52,582 bases of DNA, taken from Asaia bogorensis (lineage in GTDB: Bacteria; Pseudomonadota; Alphaproteobacteria; Acetobacterales; Acetobacteraceae). Below the pieces are notes generated by a model. It was not told the origin of the DNA. It saw only the letters and a list, made by a program, of their open reading frames with translations, and made no database searches. Numbering within the stretch: the stretch's first letter is position 1; each line of letters opens with the position of its first letter. The stretch spans positions 1 through 52,582 of the forward strand of contig CAMBRC010000020.1 of the NCBI GenBank assembly GCA_945869965.1, given 5' to 3'. Positions 15,250-24,130 of the stretch are shown piece by piece. Made by a program: the position numbers and the translations under genes.

Positions 15250-17085
15250 ATGTCCCATGCCCTCACGACGCCGGCCGGCGCGTCCGCAATCGACCTTTTG
15301 GCCGCGGGCCTGGCCCAACACCGTTCGGGCGACCACGCCGCCGCCGAGCGGGCCTATCGCGCGGCGCTGGAACTACAGCCGCATCTGGCCCAGGGGCATC
15401 ACCTGCTGGGCGTATTGCTGACCGAAACCGGCCGCGCCGCACAGGCCCGGACGGCATTGCGCCAAGCCGCCCTCCTGCGCCCCGGCCATGGCGACACCCG
15501 CCTTGCCCTGGCGCGCGCCTGTGCCGAGTGCGGTGACACGCCGGAGGCCATCGCCCTGTTGCGGGTGGTATTGGCCGACCGGCCGCGCGATGTCGGGCTG
15601 ATGCTCGGCCTGGCGCATCTGCATGCGCGCGCCGGCGATACGCAAGCCGCCCTGAGCCTGTGCCGGACCGCCTGTGCGGTGGCGCCGCGCGACGCTCATG
15701 CCCGTGCCGCCCTGGCCTGCAACCTCGTCGAGGTTGGCCATCATACATCGGCCCTGGTCGAGGCCGAGGCGGCAATGGTGCTCGATCGCGGCCAGGCCGA
15801 TGCCTGGCTCGCCCGCGGCGCCGCCCTGCGCGCGCTCGACCGCCCGGCCGAGGCGGTCGCAGCACTTGAGCACGCCCTGGTGCTGGCCCCCGGCCATGCC
15901 GGCGTCCTGCTGGCACTCGGCAATGCCCGCGCCGATTGCGGCCATGGCGCCGCTGCGGTCGAGCTATTGCGCACCGCCGTCGCACGCCAGCCCGACACGG
16001 CCGCCACCCATGCCAGCCTGGCCGCCGTCCTGACCGCCGAGGGGTTCCTGCCCGAAGCAATCGCCGCCGGCGACGCCGCCATCGCCTGCGACCCCATCTT
16101 CGCGCCGGGCTGGTGGAACCGCGCAATCGCCCGGCTGCTCGCCGGCGACCTCCCGGGCGGCTTCGCCGACGCCGAATGGCGCCGCCGCCATCCCAAATTC
16201 GCCGCCGATTTCGCCACCCTGACCGGCCCGGAATGGGATGGCGGTCCACTCGCCGGCAAGCGCCTGTTGGTCCATGCCGGCCAAGGCATGGGCGACACCA
16301 TCCAGTTCGCCCGCTATTTGCCGTCCCTGGTCGCCGCCGGCGCCGCCGTCACGGTCCTTTGCGCCAGCCCCTTGGTCGGGCTGCTATCACAGATCGAGGG
16401 CATCACGGTCGCCCGGCGGATCGACGGATTACCGCTGCACGATTTGTGGATCGACCAGATGAGCCTGCCGCATCACCTGGGCAGCACAACCGTGCCGAAA
16501 CCGGAGGGCTATCTGGCCGCCGGCCCCGCCGGCATCGCCGAATGGCGGCGCCAGATTGGGCCCGGCCTGCGCGTCGGCCTGGTCTGGGCCGGCAATCCCG
16601 CGCACGGCAACGACCGCAACCGCTCCCTGCCGCCGGGCGAGGCGGCCCAGCTGTTGCGCCCGCTGCACCGCCTGGCCGCCGCGATTCCGGCGCTGCGCCT
16701 GGCCGGCCTGCAGACCGGTCCGCGCCATGGCGAAGTCTCGGCGCCGTTGGGCATTCCCGACTACTCGTCCAGGTTGGCCGATTTCGCCGAAACCGCATCC
16801 CTGGTGGCCGCACTCGACCTGGTGATAACGGTCGATACCGCCACCGCGCATCTGGCGGGCGCCTTGGGCAAGCCGGTCTGGCTGATGCTCCCCTATGCGC
16901 CCGACTGGCGGTGGCAGCTCGTGCGGCATGATTCGCCCTGGTACGCGTCGATGCGGCTGTTCCGCCAACCGGAGCCCGGCGACTGGAACGCGGTGATCCG
17001 CGCCGTGGCGGCCGCCTTGCGGGTGCACTACGCCCGGGGTCAGGACGCTGCCGGCGCGATCGCCTCCGCTGGAATGGCGCTCTGA
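15250..17085 (+). CDS. TPR protein fused to a heptosyltransferase-like (GT9-fold) domain
   Basis: A 611-residue protein in two halves. Residues 10-310 hold about eight 34-residue tetratricopeptide repeats (for example [20 protein letters not shown]). Residues 335-595 resemble an ADP-heptose:LPS heptosyltransferase fold: [40 protein letters not shown], and the sugar-nucleotide loop [20 protein letters not shown]. It probably transfers a sugar to LPS or a protein; TPR-GT fusions of this form are common in Acetobacteraceae and often sit in envelope or flagellar glycosylation loci. ATG 15250 is selected; the longer frame starts within moaE and the repeat. No ribosome site is strong. Confidence 0.8.
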   Translation: MSHALTTPAGASAIDLLAAGLAQHRSGDHAAAERAYRAALELQPHLAQGHHLLGVLLTETGRAAQARTALRQAALLRPGHGDTRLALARACAECGDTPEAIALLRVVLADRPRDVGLMLGLAHLHARAGDTQAALSLCRTACAVAPRDAHARAALACNLVEVGHHTSALVEAEAAMVLDRGQADAWLARGAALRALDRPAEAVAALEHALVLAPGHAGVLLALGNARADCGHGAAAVELLRTAVARQPDTAATHASLAAVLTAEGFLPEAIAAGDAAIACDPIFAPGWWNRAIARLLAGDLPGGFADAEWRRRHPKFAADFATLTGPEWDGGPLAGKRLLVHAGQGMGDTIQFARYLPSLVAAGAAVTVLCASPLVGLLSQIEGITVARRIDGLPLHDLWIDQMSLPHHLGSTTVPKPEGYLAAGPAGIAEWRRQIGPGLRVGLVWAGNPAHGNDRNRSLPPGEAAQLLRPLHRLAAAIPALRLAGLQTGPRHGEVSAPLGIPDYSSRLADFAETASLVAALDLVITVDTATAHLAGALGKPVWLMLPYAPDWRWQLVRHDSPWYASMRLFRQPEPGDWNAVIRAVAAALRVHYARGQDAAGAIASAGMAL

Positions 17086-17146
17086 CCGCATCGCTCTTGC
17101 CTTCCTCATCCGGCTGCGGCTGGATGCTGCCCGGGAGGAAACGCGC

Positions 17147-17824
17147 ATGGACGACGGGCCGGCGATGCAAGCTTTGGCGTATACCGAGCATCCGCCGGAC
17201 AGGATGGCGGCGCGTGCCCGCGATTTCCTGACCCTGATGGCCGCCCGGCGTAGCGTGCGCGACTTCGCCGACCGCCCGGTGCCGATGGCGGTGGTGGAGG
17301 CGGCAATCCGCACCGCCGGGCGCGCCCCGTCAGGCGCCAACCAGCAACCATGGCATTTCGCCGTCATCACCGACCCCGCCCGAAAGCGCCGCCTGCGTCA
17401 GCTGGCCGAGCGGGAGGAGCACGAATTCTACCACGGCGGCCGCGCCCCGGAGCAGTGGCTCGATGCCTTGGCGCCGTTGGGCACCAATGCCAGCAAGCCG
17501 TTCCTGGAAACCGCGCCGGTGTTGATCACCATCTTTGCCCAGCGCCATGGCGTGGCGCCCGACGGCAGCCAGATCAAGCACTACTACGTGCCAGAAAGCG
17601 TGGGCATCGCCACCGGATTCCTGATCGCCGCCCTGCACCAGGCGGGTCTGGCGACACTCACCCATACCCCGGCGCCGATGAACTTCCTCAACGAGCTCTG
17701 TGCCCGTCCCGCGCATGAGAAGCCGAGCATCCTGCTGGTCGTCGGCTACCCCGCTGAGGGTTGTCAGGTGCCGGTCGCCGGTGGCGTCAAGAAGCCGTTG
17801 GAAGAGATCGCGAGCTTCCTCTAG
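17147..17824 (+). CDS. Nitroreductase-family flavoprotein, iodotyrosine-deiodinase-like
   Basis: A 225-residue FMN protein. The [13 protein letters not shown] start and the [20 protein letters not shown]-binding block are those of nitroreductases; the later [20 protein letters not shown] and [18 protein letters not shown] segments match the IYD/iodotyrosine dehalogenase subgroup rather than NfsA/NfsB. A reductive dehalogenation or related flavin-dependent reduction is therefore suggested, with unknown substrate. ATG 17147 follows GGGAGGAAACGCGC. The next gene begins at the base after the stop, so the two are probably co-transcribed. Confidence 0.8.
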   Translation: MDDGPAMQALAYTEHPPDRMAARARDFLTLMAARRSVRDFADRPVPMAVVEAAIRTAGRAPSGANQQPWHFAVITDPARKRRLRQLAEREEHEFYHGGRAPEQWLDALAPLGTNASKPFLETAPVLITIFAQRHGVAPDGSQIKHYYVPESVGIATGFLIAALHQAGLATLTHTPAPMNFLNELCARPAHEKPSILLVVGYPAEGCQVPVAGGVKKPLEEIASFL

Positions 17825-19135
17825 GTGGCTGCCGCGATCGCGATCGCCATCGGCGCCTTGCTGCTGGCTTGGCCGGCACTGGTCAACCTGTACCCGATCG
17901 TGTTCAGCGACACCCACGCCTTCCTGGTGATGGGCAGCGCGCCGCAGATGGTGTGGGACAAGCCGTTCGTCTACGGCCCGGTACTACGGCTGTTGCATCA
18001 GAATTTTTCGCTGTGGCTGCCGTTCGCGGTCCAGGTAGCGGTGGTGTCGCATCTGCTATGGCTGGTCCGGGGGGCTTTTGCCGCGCCGTCCGCCTGGTTT
18101 CACCTTGGCTTGTGCGCCGCCTTGAGCGCGGTTTCCGCCGCACCCTGGTTCGCATCGCTATTGATGCCGGACATCCTGGCGCCGGTTGCGGTGTTGGGCC
18201 TGTTCGTGTTGGGGTTTTCGGCGGCGTTGTCGCGTGGTCAGCGTATCTGGCTGGTGGCATTGGCGGCCGTGGCGATCGGCAGCCACCTGGCGTATCTGCC
18301 GTTGGCGGCGGTGGTGGCCGGCTTGTCGTTGGTTCTGGGTGGCCGGCGGATCGTTATGGTGCCGTTGGTGGTGGCGCTCGGGTTGCTGTTGGGCAGCAAT
18401 GCCATCGGGCATGGCAGGTTCGGCATCTCGCCGTACGGTTCGGTGTTCGCACTCGCCCGGTTGATCAGCGACGGGCCGGCGCAACGGGTGTTGGATCTGC
18501 ACTGCCCGAATGCGGGATGGCGGATGTGCGACTGGCGGGGGCGGTTTCCGGCCGATAGCGATCTTTTCCTGTGGGATGGGCAGGGCCCAGTCTGGTCCAG
18601 CCCGGGCGGGCCGCAGGGGTTGGCGGCCGAGGCATCGGAGATTGTGGAGGCGACGTTGCGGCAGGAGCCGTGGGCCGTGCTGCAGGCCGCGATGGGCAAT
18701 GCCGTGGAGCAGCTTGGCCGGGTGCGGTTGGGCGATACCTTGGGCAATGACTGGTTGGAGGAGTCGATCACCGGCAGCTTCGAGGCGTATTTCCCGGCTG
18801 CCGAAATGGCACGGTTTCGGGCCGGGCGGCAGATGGCCAGCAGGCTTCGGGCGATCGCCGACCCGCTCAATCCGGTGCATATCGTGGCTTTGGTCCTCGG
18901 GGCCGGCGCCTGTCTGGTCATAGCGTGGCGGCGCCGGGGACGGATCGAGGGCAAGTTGTCGGTTCTGGTCCTGGCCGCCCTGTTGACCAATGCGGCGGTC
19001 AGCGGGGCGTTGTCACGGCCACATGACCGGTACCAGGCACGGATTGCCTGGCTGGTGCTGTTGCCGCCGTTGCTTATGCTTCCGGCGGTTCGCCCTGGAT
19101 TGGCGTGGCGCCGCATTCGATCATCAGATTCGTGA
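17825..19135 (+). CDS. Polytopic membrane protein of unknown function
   Basis: A 436-residue protein with roughly nine to ten membrane segments: one at the N-terminus (AAAIAIAIGALLLAWPAL), several from 60 to 215, a soluble loop of about 215-345 containing the LHCPNAGWRMCDWRGRFPAD segment, and three at the end. The loop with WRMC and DLFLWD resembles putative membrane glycosyltransferase-like proteins of alphaproteobacteria, but I do not recognise a catalytic motif. GTG 17825 starts directly at the flavoprotein stop. The 3' end overlaps the convergent MoCF gene by 62 bases, so the C-terminal tail (about RPGLAWRRIRSSDS) may vary between strains. Confidence 0.7.
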   Translation: MAAAIAIAIGALLLAWPALVNLYPIVFSDTHAFLVMGSAPQMVWDKPFVYGPVLRLLHQNFSLWLPFAVQVAVVSHLLWLVRGAFAAPSAWFHLGLCAALSAVSAAPWFASLLMPDILAPVAVLGLFVLGFSAALSRGQRIWLVALAAVAIGSHLAYLPLAAVVAGLSLVLGGRRIVMVPLVVALGLLLGSNAIGHGRFGISPYGSVFALARLISDGPAQRVLDLHCPNAGWRMCDWRGRFPADSDLFLWDGQGPVWSSPGGPQGLAAEASEIVEATLRQEPWAVLQAAMGNAVEQLGRVRLGDTLGNDWLEESITGSFEAYFPAAEMARFRAGRQMASRLRAIADPLNPVHIVALVLGAGACLVIAWRRRGRIEGKLSVLVLAALLTNAAVSGALSRPHDRYQARIAWLVLLPPLLMLPAVRPGLAWRRIRSSDS

Positions 19136-19841
19136 CTTCGGCGATGGCGGCTTCGGCGGCCTGGGGGTTGTTGCCCTTGGCGACGATGGCGACGCCGTTG
19201 CCGCTTGGGCGGTAGTACGGGTAGCTGCCGAGGTCGAGGCCGGGGTAGCGGTTCTGGATGGCGGTCAGGCCCTCGGCGATGACGCCTTCGGCAAGGCGGA
19301 GGGCGTAGACGCTCCTGGCGACGATCGGGGGGCCGCCGGCCAGGGTGGGGGCGAGGGTACGGAACATGGACTGCATGATCCGGGGGACGCCGGCCATGAC
19401 GTGGACGTTGCCGATGGTGAAGCCGGGGGCGACCGAGATCTCGTTGTCGATCAGACTGGCGCCCCTTGGCATGGTGGCCATGCGTTGACGGGCGGCGTTG
19501 AATTCGCCGGGTTTGTAGCTTTTTTCCATCCGCGCCCAGGCGACGGGGTGGGCTTCCCAGGGGACGCCGAAGGCCGCCGAGATGCACTCACTGGTGATGT
19601 CGTCGTGGGTCGGGCCGATGCCGCCGGTGGTGAAGACGTGGTCGAATTTGGCCCGGCATTCGTTGACGGTGGCGATGATGGTTTCGGCCACGTCGGGGAT
19701 AACCCGGACTTCCCGGAGCGGGATGCCGATTTCGCCGAGGCCTGTGGCGAGGAAGCGGATGTTGGCGTCCTGGGTGCGGCCGGAGAGGACCTCGTTGCCG
19801 ATGACCAGGAGGCAGGCGGTCGGATTGGTCGGTGTGGACAT
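19074..19841 (-). CDS. MoCF/CinA N-terminal-domain protein (nicotinamide-nucleotide-type)
   Basis: A 255-residue protein of the molybdopterin-binding (MogA/MoaB/CinA-N) fold. It begins with LLVIGNEVLSGRTQDAN and has the domain signature TTGGIGPTHDDITSE near 70-84, then GVPRIMQSMF near 150. It lacks the C-terminal CinA deamidase domain, so the function is uncertain; proteins of this length are annotated as CinA-like or competence/damage-inducible protein A. It ends inside the 3' end of the membrane protein gene on the other strand and is eight bases after the GNAT-NUDIX gene, probably in the same transcript. Confidence 0.85.
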   Translation of the reverse strand: MSTPTNPTACLLVIGNEVLSGRTQDANIRFLATGLGEIGIPLREVRVIPDVAETIIATVNECRAKFDHVFTTGGIGPTHDDITSECISAAFGVPWEAHPVAWARMEKSYKPGEFNAARQRMATMPRGASLIDNEISVAPGFTIGNVHVMAGVPRIMQSMFRTLAPTLAGGPPIVARSVYALRLAEGVIAEGLTAIQNRYPGLDLGSYPYYRPSGNGVAIVAKGNNPQAAEAAIAEVTNLMIECGATPIQGEPPEA

Positions 19842-19849
19842 GGGGCCCC

Positions 19850-20830
19850 CTAGAGGAAATCGCGCAGCAGCGGGACCAGTGGGCGGTCCGCTTCGGGCAT
19901 CTTGTACTCCGAGAGCTTGTCCTTGTGCACCCAGGCCAGGGCCTGGCCCTCCCGCCCGGTGGGGGAGCCTTTCCAGCGGCGGCAGACATAGAGCGGCATC
20001 AGCAGGTGGAAGCGTTCGTAGCCGTGGGAGGCGAAGAAGAGCGGGGCGAGGCAGGCGGCGGTGACGTCGATGCCGAGTTCTTCGCGGAGTTCACGGATCA
20101 GGGCGGCTTCCGGGGTTTCGCCGGGGTTGAGTTTGCCGCCGGGGAATTCCCATAGGCCGGCCATTTTCTTCCCCTCGGGGCGTTTGGCCAGGAGGACGCG
20201 GCCGTCGAGGTCGACGAGGGCACAGGCGGCAACGAGGAGGATGGGTTTTTCGGTGCCTTCGGTGGGTTCGGGGCCGGATTGGCCGAAGAGGTCGTCGCGG
20301 GTGGCTTCGAAGCGGAGGACTTTGTGTTCGCCGCCACGGGCCTGGAAGGTTTCCATGCCTTCGCCGACATGGCGAAAACCGATGCGGCGGAGGACGGCGA
20401 TGGAGCCGGGGTTGTCGGTGGCGACGGTGGCTTCGAGGCGTTCGAGGTCGAGGTTGGCGAGTGCCCAGCGGGCCAGGCGGCCGGCGGCTTCACTGGCGAC
20501 GCCGTGGCCCCAGAAGCGGCGGCCGACCCAGTAGCCGAGGCGGGCAGTTCTTGTGGCGGGGTCCAGGCGCAGGCCGGCACCGCCGACGACGATTTCCTTT
20601 TCGGCTTCGTGGCCGGTGATGGCGAGGTGGTAGGCGCGGTTGTCGGCCAGGGAGGCGTGGGTGGAGGTGATCCACTCGTCGGCGAGGTCGCGGGAATAGG
20701 GGAAGGGGACGGCGGCGAGGGTGCGGCAGACCTCCCAGTCGTTGATCAGGCGATGTAGCTCGGCGGCGTCCTCGGGGACGAAGGGGCGCAGGGTCAGGCG
20801 CTCGGTGGTGAGCGGGGGGAAAGCGGTCAT
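19850..20830 (-). CDS. GNAT acetyltransferase-NUDIX hydrolase fusion
   Basis: A 326-residue two-domain protein. Residues 1-185 form a RimJ-like GNAT domain (TTERLTLRPFVPEDAAELHR; acetyl-CoA loop RRFWGHGVASEAAGRLARW; IGFRHVGEGM). Residues 195-326 form a MutT-type NUDIX domain with a full box G-G-K-L-x-P-G-E-T-x-E-A-A-L-x-R-E-L-x-E-E-L-G. It could combine protein acetylation with 8-oxo-dGTP or similar nucleotide clean-up, though the link between activities is unknown. ATG 20830 is chosen; ATG 20866 would add 12 residues, and neither has a good ribosome site. Confidence 0.85.
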   Translation of the reverse strand: MTAFPPLTTERLTLRPFVPEDAAELHRLINDWEVCRTLAAVPFPYSRDLADEWITSTHASLADNRAYHLAITGHEAEKEIVVGGAGLRLDPATRTARLGYWVGRRFWGHGVASEAAGRLARWALANLDLERLEATVATDNPGSIAVLRRIGFRHVGEGMETFQARGGEHKVLRFEATRDDLFGQSGPEPTEGTEKPILLVAACALVDLDGRVLLAKRPEGKKMAGLWEFPGGKLNPGETPEAALIRELREELGIDVTAACLAPLFFASHGYERFHLLMPLYVCRRWKGSPTGREGQALAWVHKDKLSEYKMPEADRPLVPLLRDFL

Positions 20831-20957
20831 GGTGTCTGGGTCATGGGGGGCGGCCGGATGCGGCATTCGTTATGGAGTGCCCAAATGTGGCACGCGCCGC
20901 AAGGGTTGGTTATTGATACGATAATGGAACAAACTGGGCGCGCGGCGGTGATGGGGG

Positions 20958-21557
20958 TCAGGCGGGTTTTGTTTTCTGGCCGAAACGCAGGAAGGGGTAG
21001 TCGCGGGGGCGGCGCTGGGGGTGGAGGGGCAGGAGTTTGGGGAGGGGGGCGGGTTTGGCGCGCCCCGTTTGAGAAGTGGGGGGGTTGGTGGGTTTGGGTT
21101 TTGGTGCGCGCTGGAACTCGGGCGGGAGGTCGACGCCGAGGAGGCGGGCGATGGGACGCAGGGTGCGGCCGAGGGATTTGAGGGCTTCGGGCGGGGCGGT
21201 GGCGAGGAGGGTCTGGGTTTCGGGGGCGCGGAGGAGGTGTTCGAGGTGCGAGGTGTAGGCGGCCATGTGGTAGCCGAGTTTTTCGACCAGCCAGGCGCGG
21301 CGGTGAGGGATGTAGATCGGGGGTGGGCCGCCCTTTTTGCCCGGTTTGGAGGGGTGGGGGCGGAAGGTGCCGGCGGCGAGGTGGGCGAGTATGGCGGCGA
21401 GGCGGCGGGAGGCCGCCACGATGCGGTTGTGCAGCGGGGGGCCGAGGGCTGCGAAGATGTGGGTGCGGGCGAAGATGATGGAGGTGACGGCGGCGAGGAT
21501 GGCGACCAGGCGGGCGGAGACGTCGCGCGCGGACGGCACGAAGATGGGGGGGATCAT
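20958..21557 (-). CDS. Conserved-looking hypothetical protein
   Basis: A 199-residue protein of unrecognised family. ATG 21557 is chosen because AAGGA lies about 12 bases before it; the longer frame to 21638 has no such signal. Residues 5-75 hold three alternating hydrophobic/basic helices (AILAAVTSIIFARTHIFAAL) and an RRLAAILAHLAAGT stretch. The middle has PGKKGGPPPIYIPHRRAWLV and a helical KLGYHMAAYTSHLEHLL segment. The last 60 residues are Pro/Lys/Arg-rich and probably disordered. Possibly DNA- or membrane-associated; no function is proposed. The DNA is strongly G-biased on the plus strand. Confidence 0.6.
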   Translation of the reverse strand: MIPPIFVPSARDVSARLVAILAAVTSIIFARTHIFAALGPPLHNRIVAASRRLAAILAHLAAGTFRPHPSKPGKKGGPPPIYIPHRRAWLVEKLGYHMAAYTSHLEHLLRAPETQTLLATAPPEALKSLGRTLRPIARLLGVDLPPEFQRAPKPKPTNPPTSQTGRAKPAPLPKLLPLHPQRRPRDYPFLRFGQKTKPA

Positions 21558-21815
21558 GGCTGGTTGCGTCCTTTCGCGCGCGGGGTTGGGGCTGCCGGGG
21601 TTGGGGCTGCCTAAATGTTCATGATACGTTCTATACAACGGTCGTACGTTCGCTGCAAGCGCTTCAATGCGGGTGGGGTGGAGTTTTCCGGTTGCGGCGG
21701 GCCGGCTCCGGTGATCATCATGGCGTCGTGGTAGCCGTTCATCCGAGGCATGCCGCGATAATTTTTACATTTGCGGGCGCAGATGTTTCATCCGCCCGTG
21801 CAACGGAGGATCGCC

Positions 21816-22235
21816 ATGCCGTCGGAAACCGTGAGCGCGCAGCGGATTGCCCATGCCCGGGCCAAGGCGCCGGTGTTGGTCAAGGGGCGGCGGGAGTTCT
21901 TCCAGTATCGCGACCTTGAGGTGGCCGAGGCCAGCGGCGGCAAGCTGCGGGCGCAGGTGATGATGGCGAGCCAGGGGCTGAGCCGGCCGACGGGGTGGCA
22001 TTATCATGAGTGCGACGGGCAGTTCATTTATATCCTCAAGGGCTGGGTGGATTTGCAGTTCGAGGATGGGCGGACGATCCGGGTGGCGGAGGGGGATTCG
22101 TTGTTCATCCCTGGCGGGCTGCGGCACAACGAGATTGCGACGTCCGAGGTGATGGAGATTCTGGAGGTGACGGCGCCCGGCCAGATGGGGACGGTGGCGT
22201 GCGATCCGCCGGCGGGGTTTTCGCACGACGGGTGA
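21816..22235 (+). CDS. Small cupin-domain protein
   Basis: A 139-residue single-cupin protein. The metal-site motif is W-H-Y-H-E-C-D-x4-Y-I-L-K-G in the first strand block (about residues 66-80), and the second block is EGDSLFIPGGLRHNEI with a further histidine. It could bind a metal and act as an isomerase, dioxygenase or regulator. ATG 21816 follows CGGAGGA. It lies between the hypothetical gene and the brnTA unit and has no clear partner; about 180 bases upstream contain no gene. Confidence 0.8.
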   Translation: MPSETVSAQRIAHARAKAPVLVKGRREFFQYRDLEVAEASGGKLRAQVMMASQGLSRPTGWHYHECDGQFIYILKGWVDLQFEDGRTIRVAEGDSLFIPGGLRHNEIATSEVMEILEVTAPGQMGTVACDPPAGFSHDG

Positions 22236-22272
22236 GGGGTGGGTGGCGTCGTCAGGGTGGGCGTCGCTGGCC

Positions 22273-22301
22273 TTGACGCGAGCCACGTATGTAAATACAT
22301 T
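22273..22301 (+). promoter_or_regulatory. brnTA promoter with overlapping operator-like inverted repeat
   Basis: TTGACG, a 17-base spacer and TACATT form a good sigma-70-type promoter 24 bases before the brnT start. An inverted repeat ATGTA-AA-TACAT (22289-22300) covers the -10 box. BrnTA systems are autorepressed by BrnA binding, so this is the natural operator candidate. Confidence 0.6.
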
Positions 22302-22324
22302 TTTGTCATTACAAGCGTCCGGCC

Positions 22325-22609
22325 ATGCGATTTGAGTGGGACCCCGAGAAGGATCGGCGGAACCTCGCCAAGCATGGGATCGGGTTTGACGAGGCGCTGC
22401 TGGTTTGGCGGGATACGCTGCGGCTGACGCTGTTCGATCGGGTGGAGAACGGCGAGGAGCGCTGGATTGTGGTGGGATTGGTGGGGCCGGTCGCGGTTGT
22501 GGTGGTGGTGCACGCCTATCCCGATCCGGACGACGACACGTGTATCCGCATCGTCAGTGCGCGACAGGCAACACGACAGGAGCGGCGACGCTATGAAGAA
22601 GGCGAGTGA
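22325..22609 (+). CDS. brnT: BrnT family ribonuclease toxin
   Basis: A 94-residue type II toxin of the BrnT (RelE-like fold) family. It begins MRFEWDPEKDRRNLAKHGI, the family hallmark (W-D-x-x-K-x-x-x-N-x-x-K-H-x-I), followed by F-D-E-A, an R-W-I-V-V-G-L strand and the C-terminal IRIVSARQATRQERRRYEE. It would cleave mRNA and halt growth when not held by BrnA. It overlaps brnA by 17 bases. Promoter and operator-like repeat lie just upstream. Confidence 0.92.
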   Translation: MRFEWDPEKDRRNLAKHGIGFDEALLVWRDTLRLTLFDRVENGEERWIVVGLVGPVAVVVVVHAYPDPDDDTCIRIVSARQATRQERRRYEEGE

Positions 22610-22886
22610 GGCGCCCGGGCTGACAGTGGCGCAAATGGCGCGGTTGGCGCGGTTGGCTGAACGGCCGGATGGGGCGATCGATCTGTCTGACCAGCCGGAG
22701 ATCACCGATTGGAGCGGGGCAGTGCGGGGCGACCTGTATCGTCCTCGCAAGCATCCGGTGACGATCCGGCTGGATGCCGATGTGCTGGCGTGGTTTCAGA
22801 CGCGGGCGCGGGCGGAGGGCGGGCATTATCAGACGACGCTGAACCGGGTGTTACGTGAGTATATGTTGGCGCAGCGAGGGCCTTGA
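22593..22886 (+). CDS. brnA: BrnA family antitoxin
   Basis: A 97-residue ribbon-helix-helix antitoxin. The C-terminal RHH region is KHPVTIRLDADVLAWFQTRA, followed by GHYQTTLNRVLREYM; the N-terminal helix region (about 9-35) would contact the toxin. ATG 22593 lies inside the 3' end of brnT and follows AGGAGCGG. It neutralises BrnT and represses the operon. Toxin-first order with overlap is typical of brnTA. Confidence 0.9.
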   Translation: MKKASEAPGLTVAQMARLARLAERPDGAIDLSDQPEITDWSGAVRGDLYRPRKHPVTIRLDADVLAWFQTRARAEGGHYQTTLNRVLREYMLAQRGP

Positions 22887-22976
22887 GGCGCGGGGGAGGC
22901 GGCGATAGTGGCGCAGTCGCGGATGTCGGCGTTGGCACGGGCGTAGACGAGGATGGCTGCGGAGAGGTAACTGAAG

Positions 22977-23954
22977 TTGAGAGTCTTTATCGCGAACTTT
23001 GGGCAGTCGAACTACCTCTGGCCGAAGTGTCTGGAGCGCAGTACCGTTGCGACCATCAACAATGAGCGCGTCCATCCTTTCTGGGAACGACGTGACCGTG
23101 ATGGCTTCGTCGACTTCGCGGTTGCAAATCTTAAGACGGCTCGAATGGAGATTCCTACACGAGCGGTTGCATCACGCTGGTTCGGTGTGAACGTCGCTAT
23201 TGCCGAAACGAGCGGCGATCATTGGATCCACCGTGAGAAGGATAAACTGTGGTGGACAATCTCGCGACCAGAGCCGGTCGAGATCACGTTGATGCCTTCC
23301 TTCAATCCGCTGCGTGATGGGCCTAGCGTCTTCGAACTCCACAAGCAGGCTCACCCCTGGCAAGACCGTGATCGAAAGGGACGTCAGTTGCTTTGGGAGG
23401 CCCTCCATCCAAAGGCTCGCGATTTTCTCTTCACTGAAGGTACTCTGCAGCAGCTCGCACCTGGCAACGCCGAATACGCGCTCGCCCTGATCAACGGTGA
23501 TGGCCTTGAGCCCTGGCACAGCAAATCTGAATGGCAGGCAAAGGCCGCGCGAACTGGCCGCAACCCCGCAACTAGCTATGACGCTAGACGGAAGACCATC
23601 TTCCGCATGGTAGAGACCGTCTTCAACACAGTCGCAGGCGCGAATGGCCAGCAGGTGCTGCGCACCTTGAAGGATAAGCGAACATCCTTCGACAAGCCGG
23701 CACTAGAGAAATACGTTGGTTCGCTCATCGACGACCAAGATGGTCTATGTGCGATCACCGGAATTGCACTGCATTTTGACGAAGAAGACAGCGATCTAGA
23801 ACTACGCTGCTCACTCGATCGGATTGACAGTTCAAGCCACTACGAACCCGGAAATCTGCAAGTCGTGTGTCGCTTTGTGAACCGCTGGAAGAGCGACAGC
23901 CTCGATGCTGATTTCCGTCGTCTCATTGGCCTCGTAAGAACGACCAATTTTTAA
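22977..23954 (+). CDS. HNH-type nuclease, standalone, unknown family
   Basis: A 325-residue protein. The C-terminal 75 residues form an HNH-like nuclease: DGLCAITG, then CSLDRIDSSSHYEPGNLQVV and NRWKSD, the pattern of beta-beta-alpha-metal nucleases. The N-terminal part (FIANFGQSNYLWPKC, then WERRDRDGFVDFAVANLKT) has conserved-looking Trp/Tyr residues and probably recognises DNA or a partner; I do not recognise it. The TTG at 22977 follows GGAGAGG. By eye the gene is far less G+C-rich than its surroundings, with more AA and AT codons, so it is likely transferred. Restriction/defence or a mobile-element nuclease are the options. Confidence 0.7.
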   Translation: MRVFIANFGQSNYLWPKCLERSTVATINNERVHPFWERRDRDGFVDFAVANLKTARMEIPTRAVASRWFGVNVAIAETSGDHWIHREKDKLWWTISRPEPVEITLMPSFNPLRDGPSVFELHKQAHPWQDRDRKGRQLLWEALHPKARDFLFTEGTLQQLAPGNAEYALALINGDGLEPWHSKSEWQAKAARTGRNPATSYDARRKTIFRMVETVFNTVAGANGQQVLRTLKDKRTSFDKPALEKYVGSLIDDQDGLCAITGIALHFDEEDSDLELRCSLDRIDSSSHYEPGNLQVVCRFVNRWKSDSLDADFRRLIGLVRTTNF

Positions 23955-24067
23955 CTGACGTAGCTGATTGCTAGGGGATATGGCTGGGGGAAAGAACAAG
24001 CAAGTGCCCCCCTCCGGCTCCCCCCGCCCGAGCGCGAGGGGAGAGAAGATTCAGCGGCTTGGCTTGC

Positions 24068-24127
24068 TTGTGGATGGGGTCTGGGGCGACGCCCCAGCGG
24101 GTCCAGGGCGGCGCCCTGGCCTTGCTT
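24068..24127 (+). repeat. G+C-rich repeat, partial copy
   Basis: GTGGATGGGGTCTGGGG, the GGGGCG/CGCCCC hairpin and the CCAGGGCG/CGCCCTGG hairpin of the 9158-9333 family, without the long palindrome. It lies at the 3' ends of the HNH and chrA genes, which converge. Confidence 0.75.
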
Positions 24128-24130
24128 TGG

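Noticed and set aside
19074-19841. Full CinA protein
   Set aside because: Only the N-terminal MoCF domain is present; the C-terminal deamidase domain is absent, so the cinA symbol was not used.
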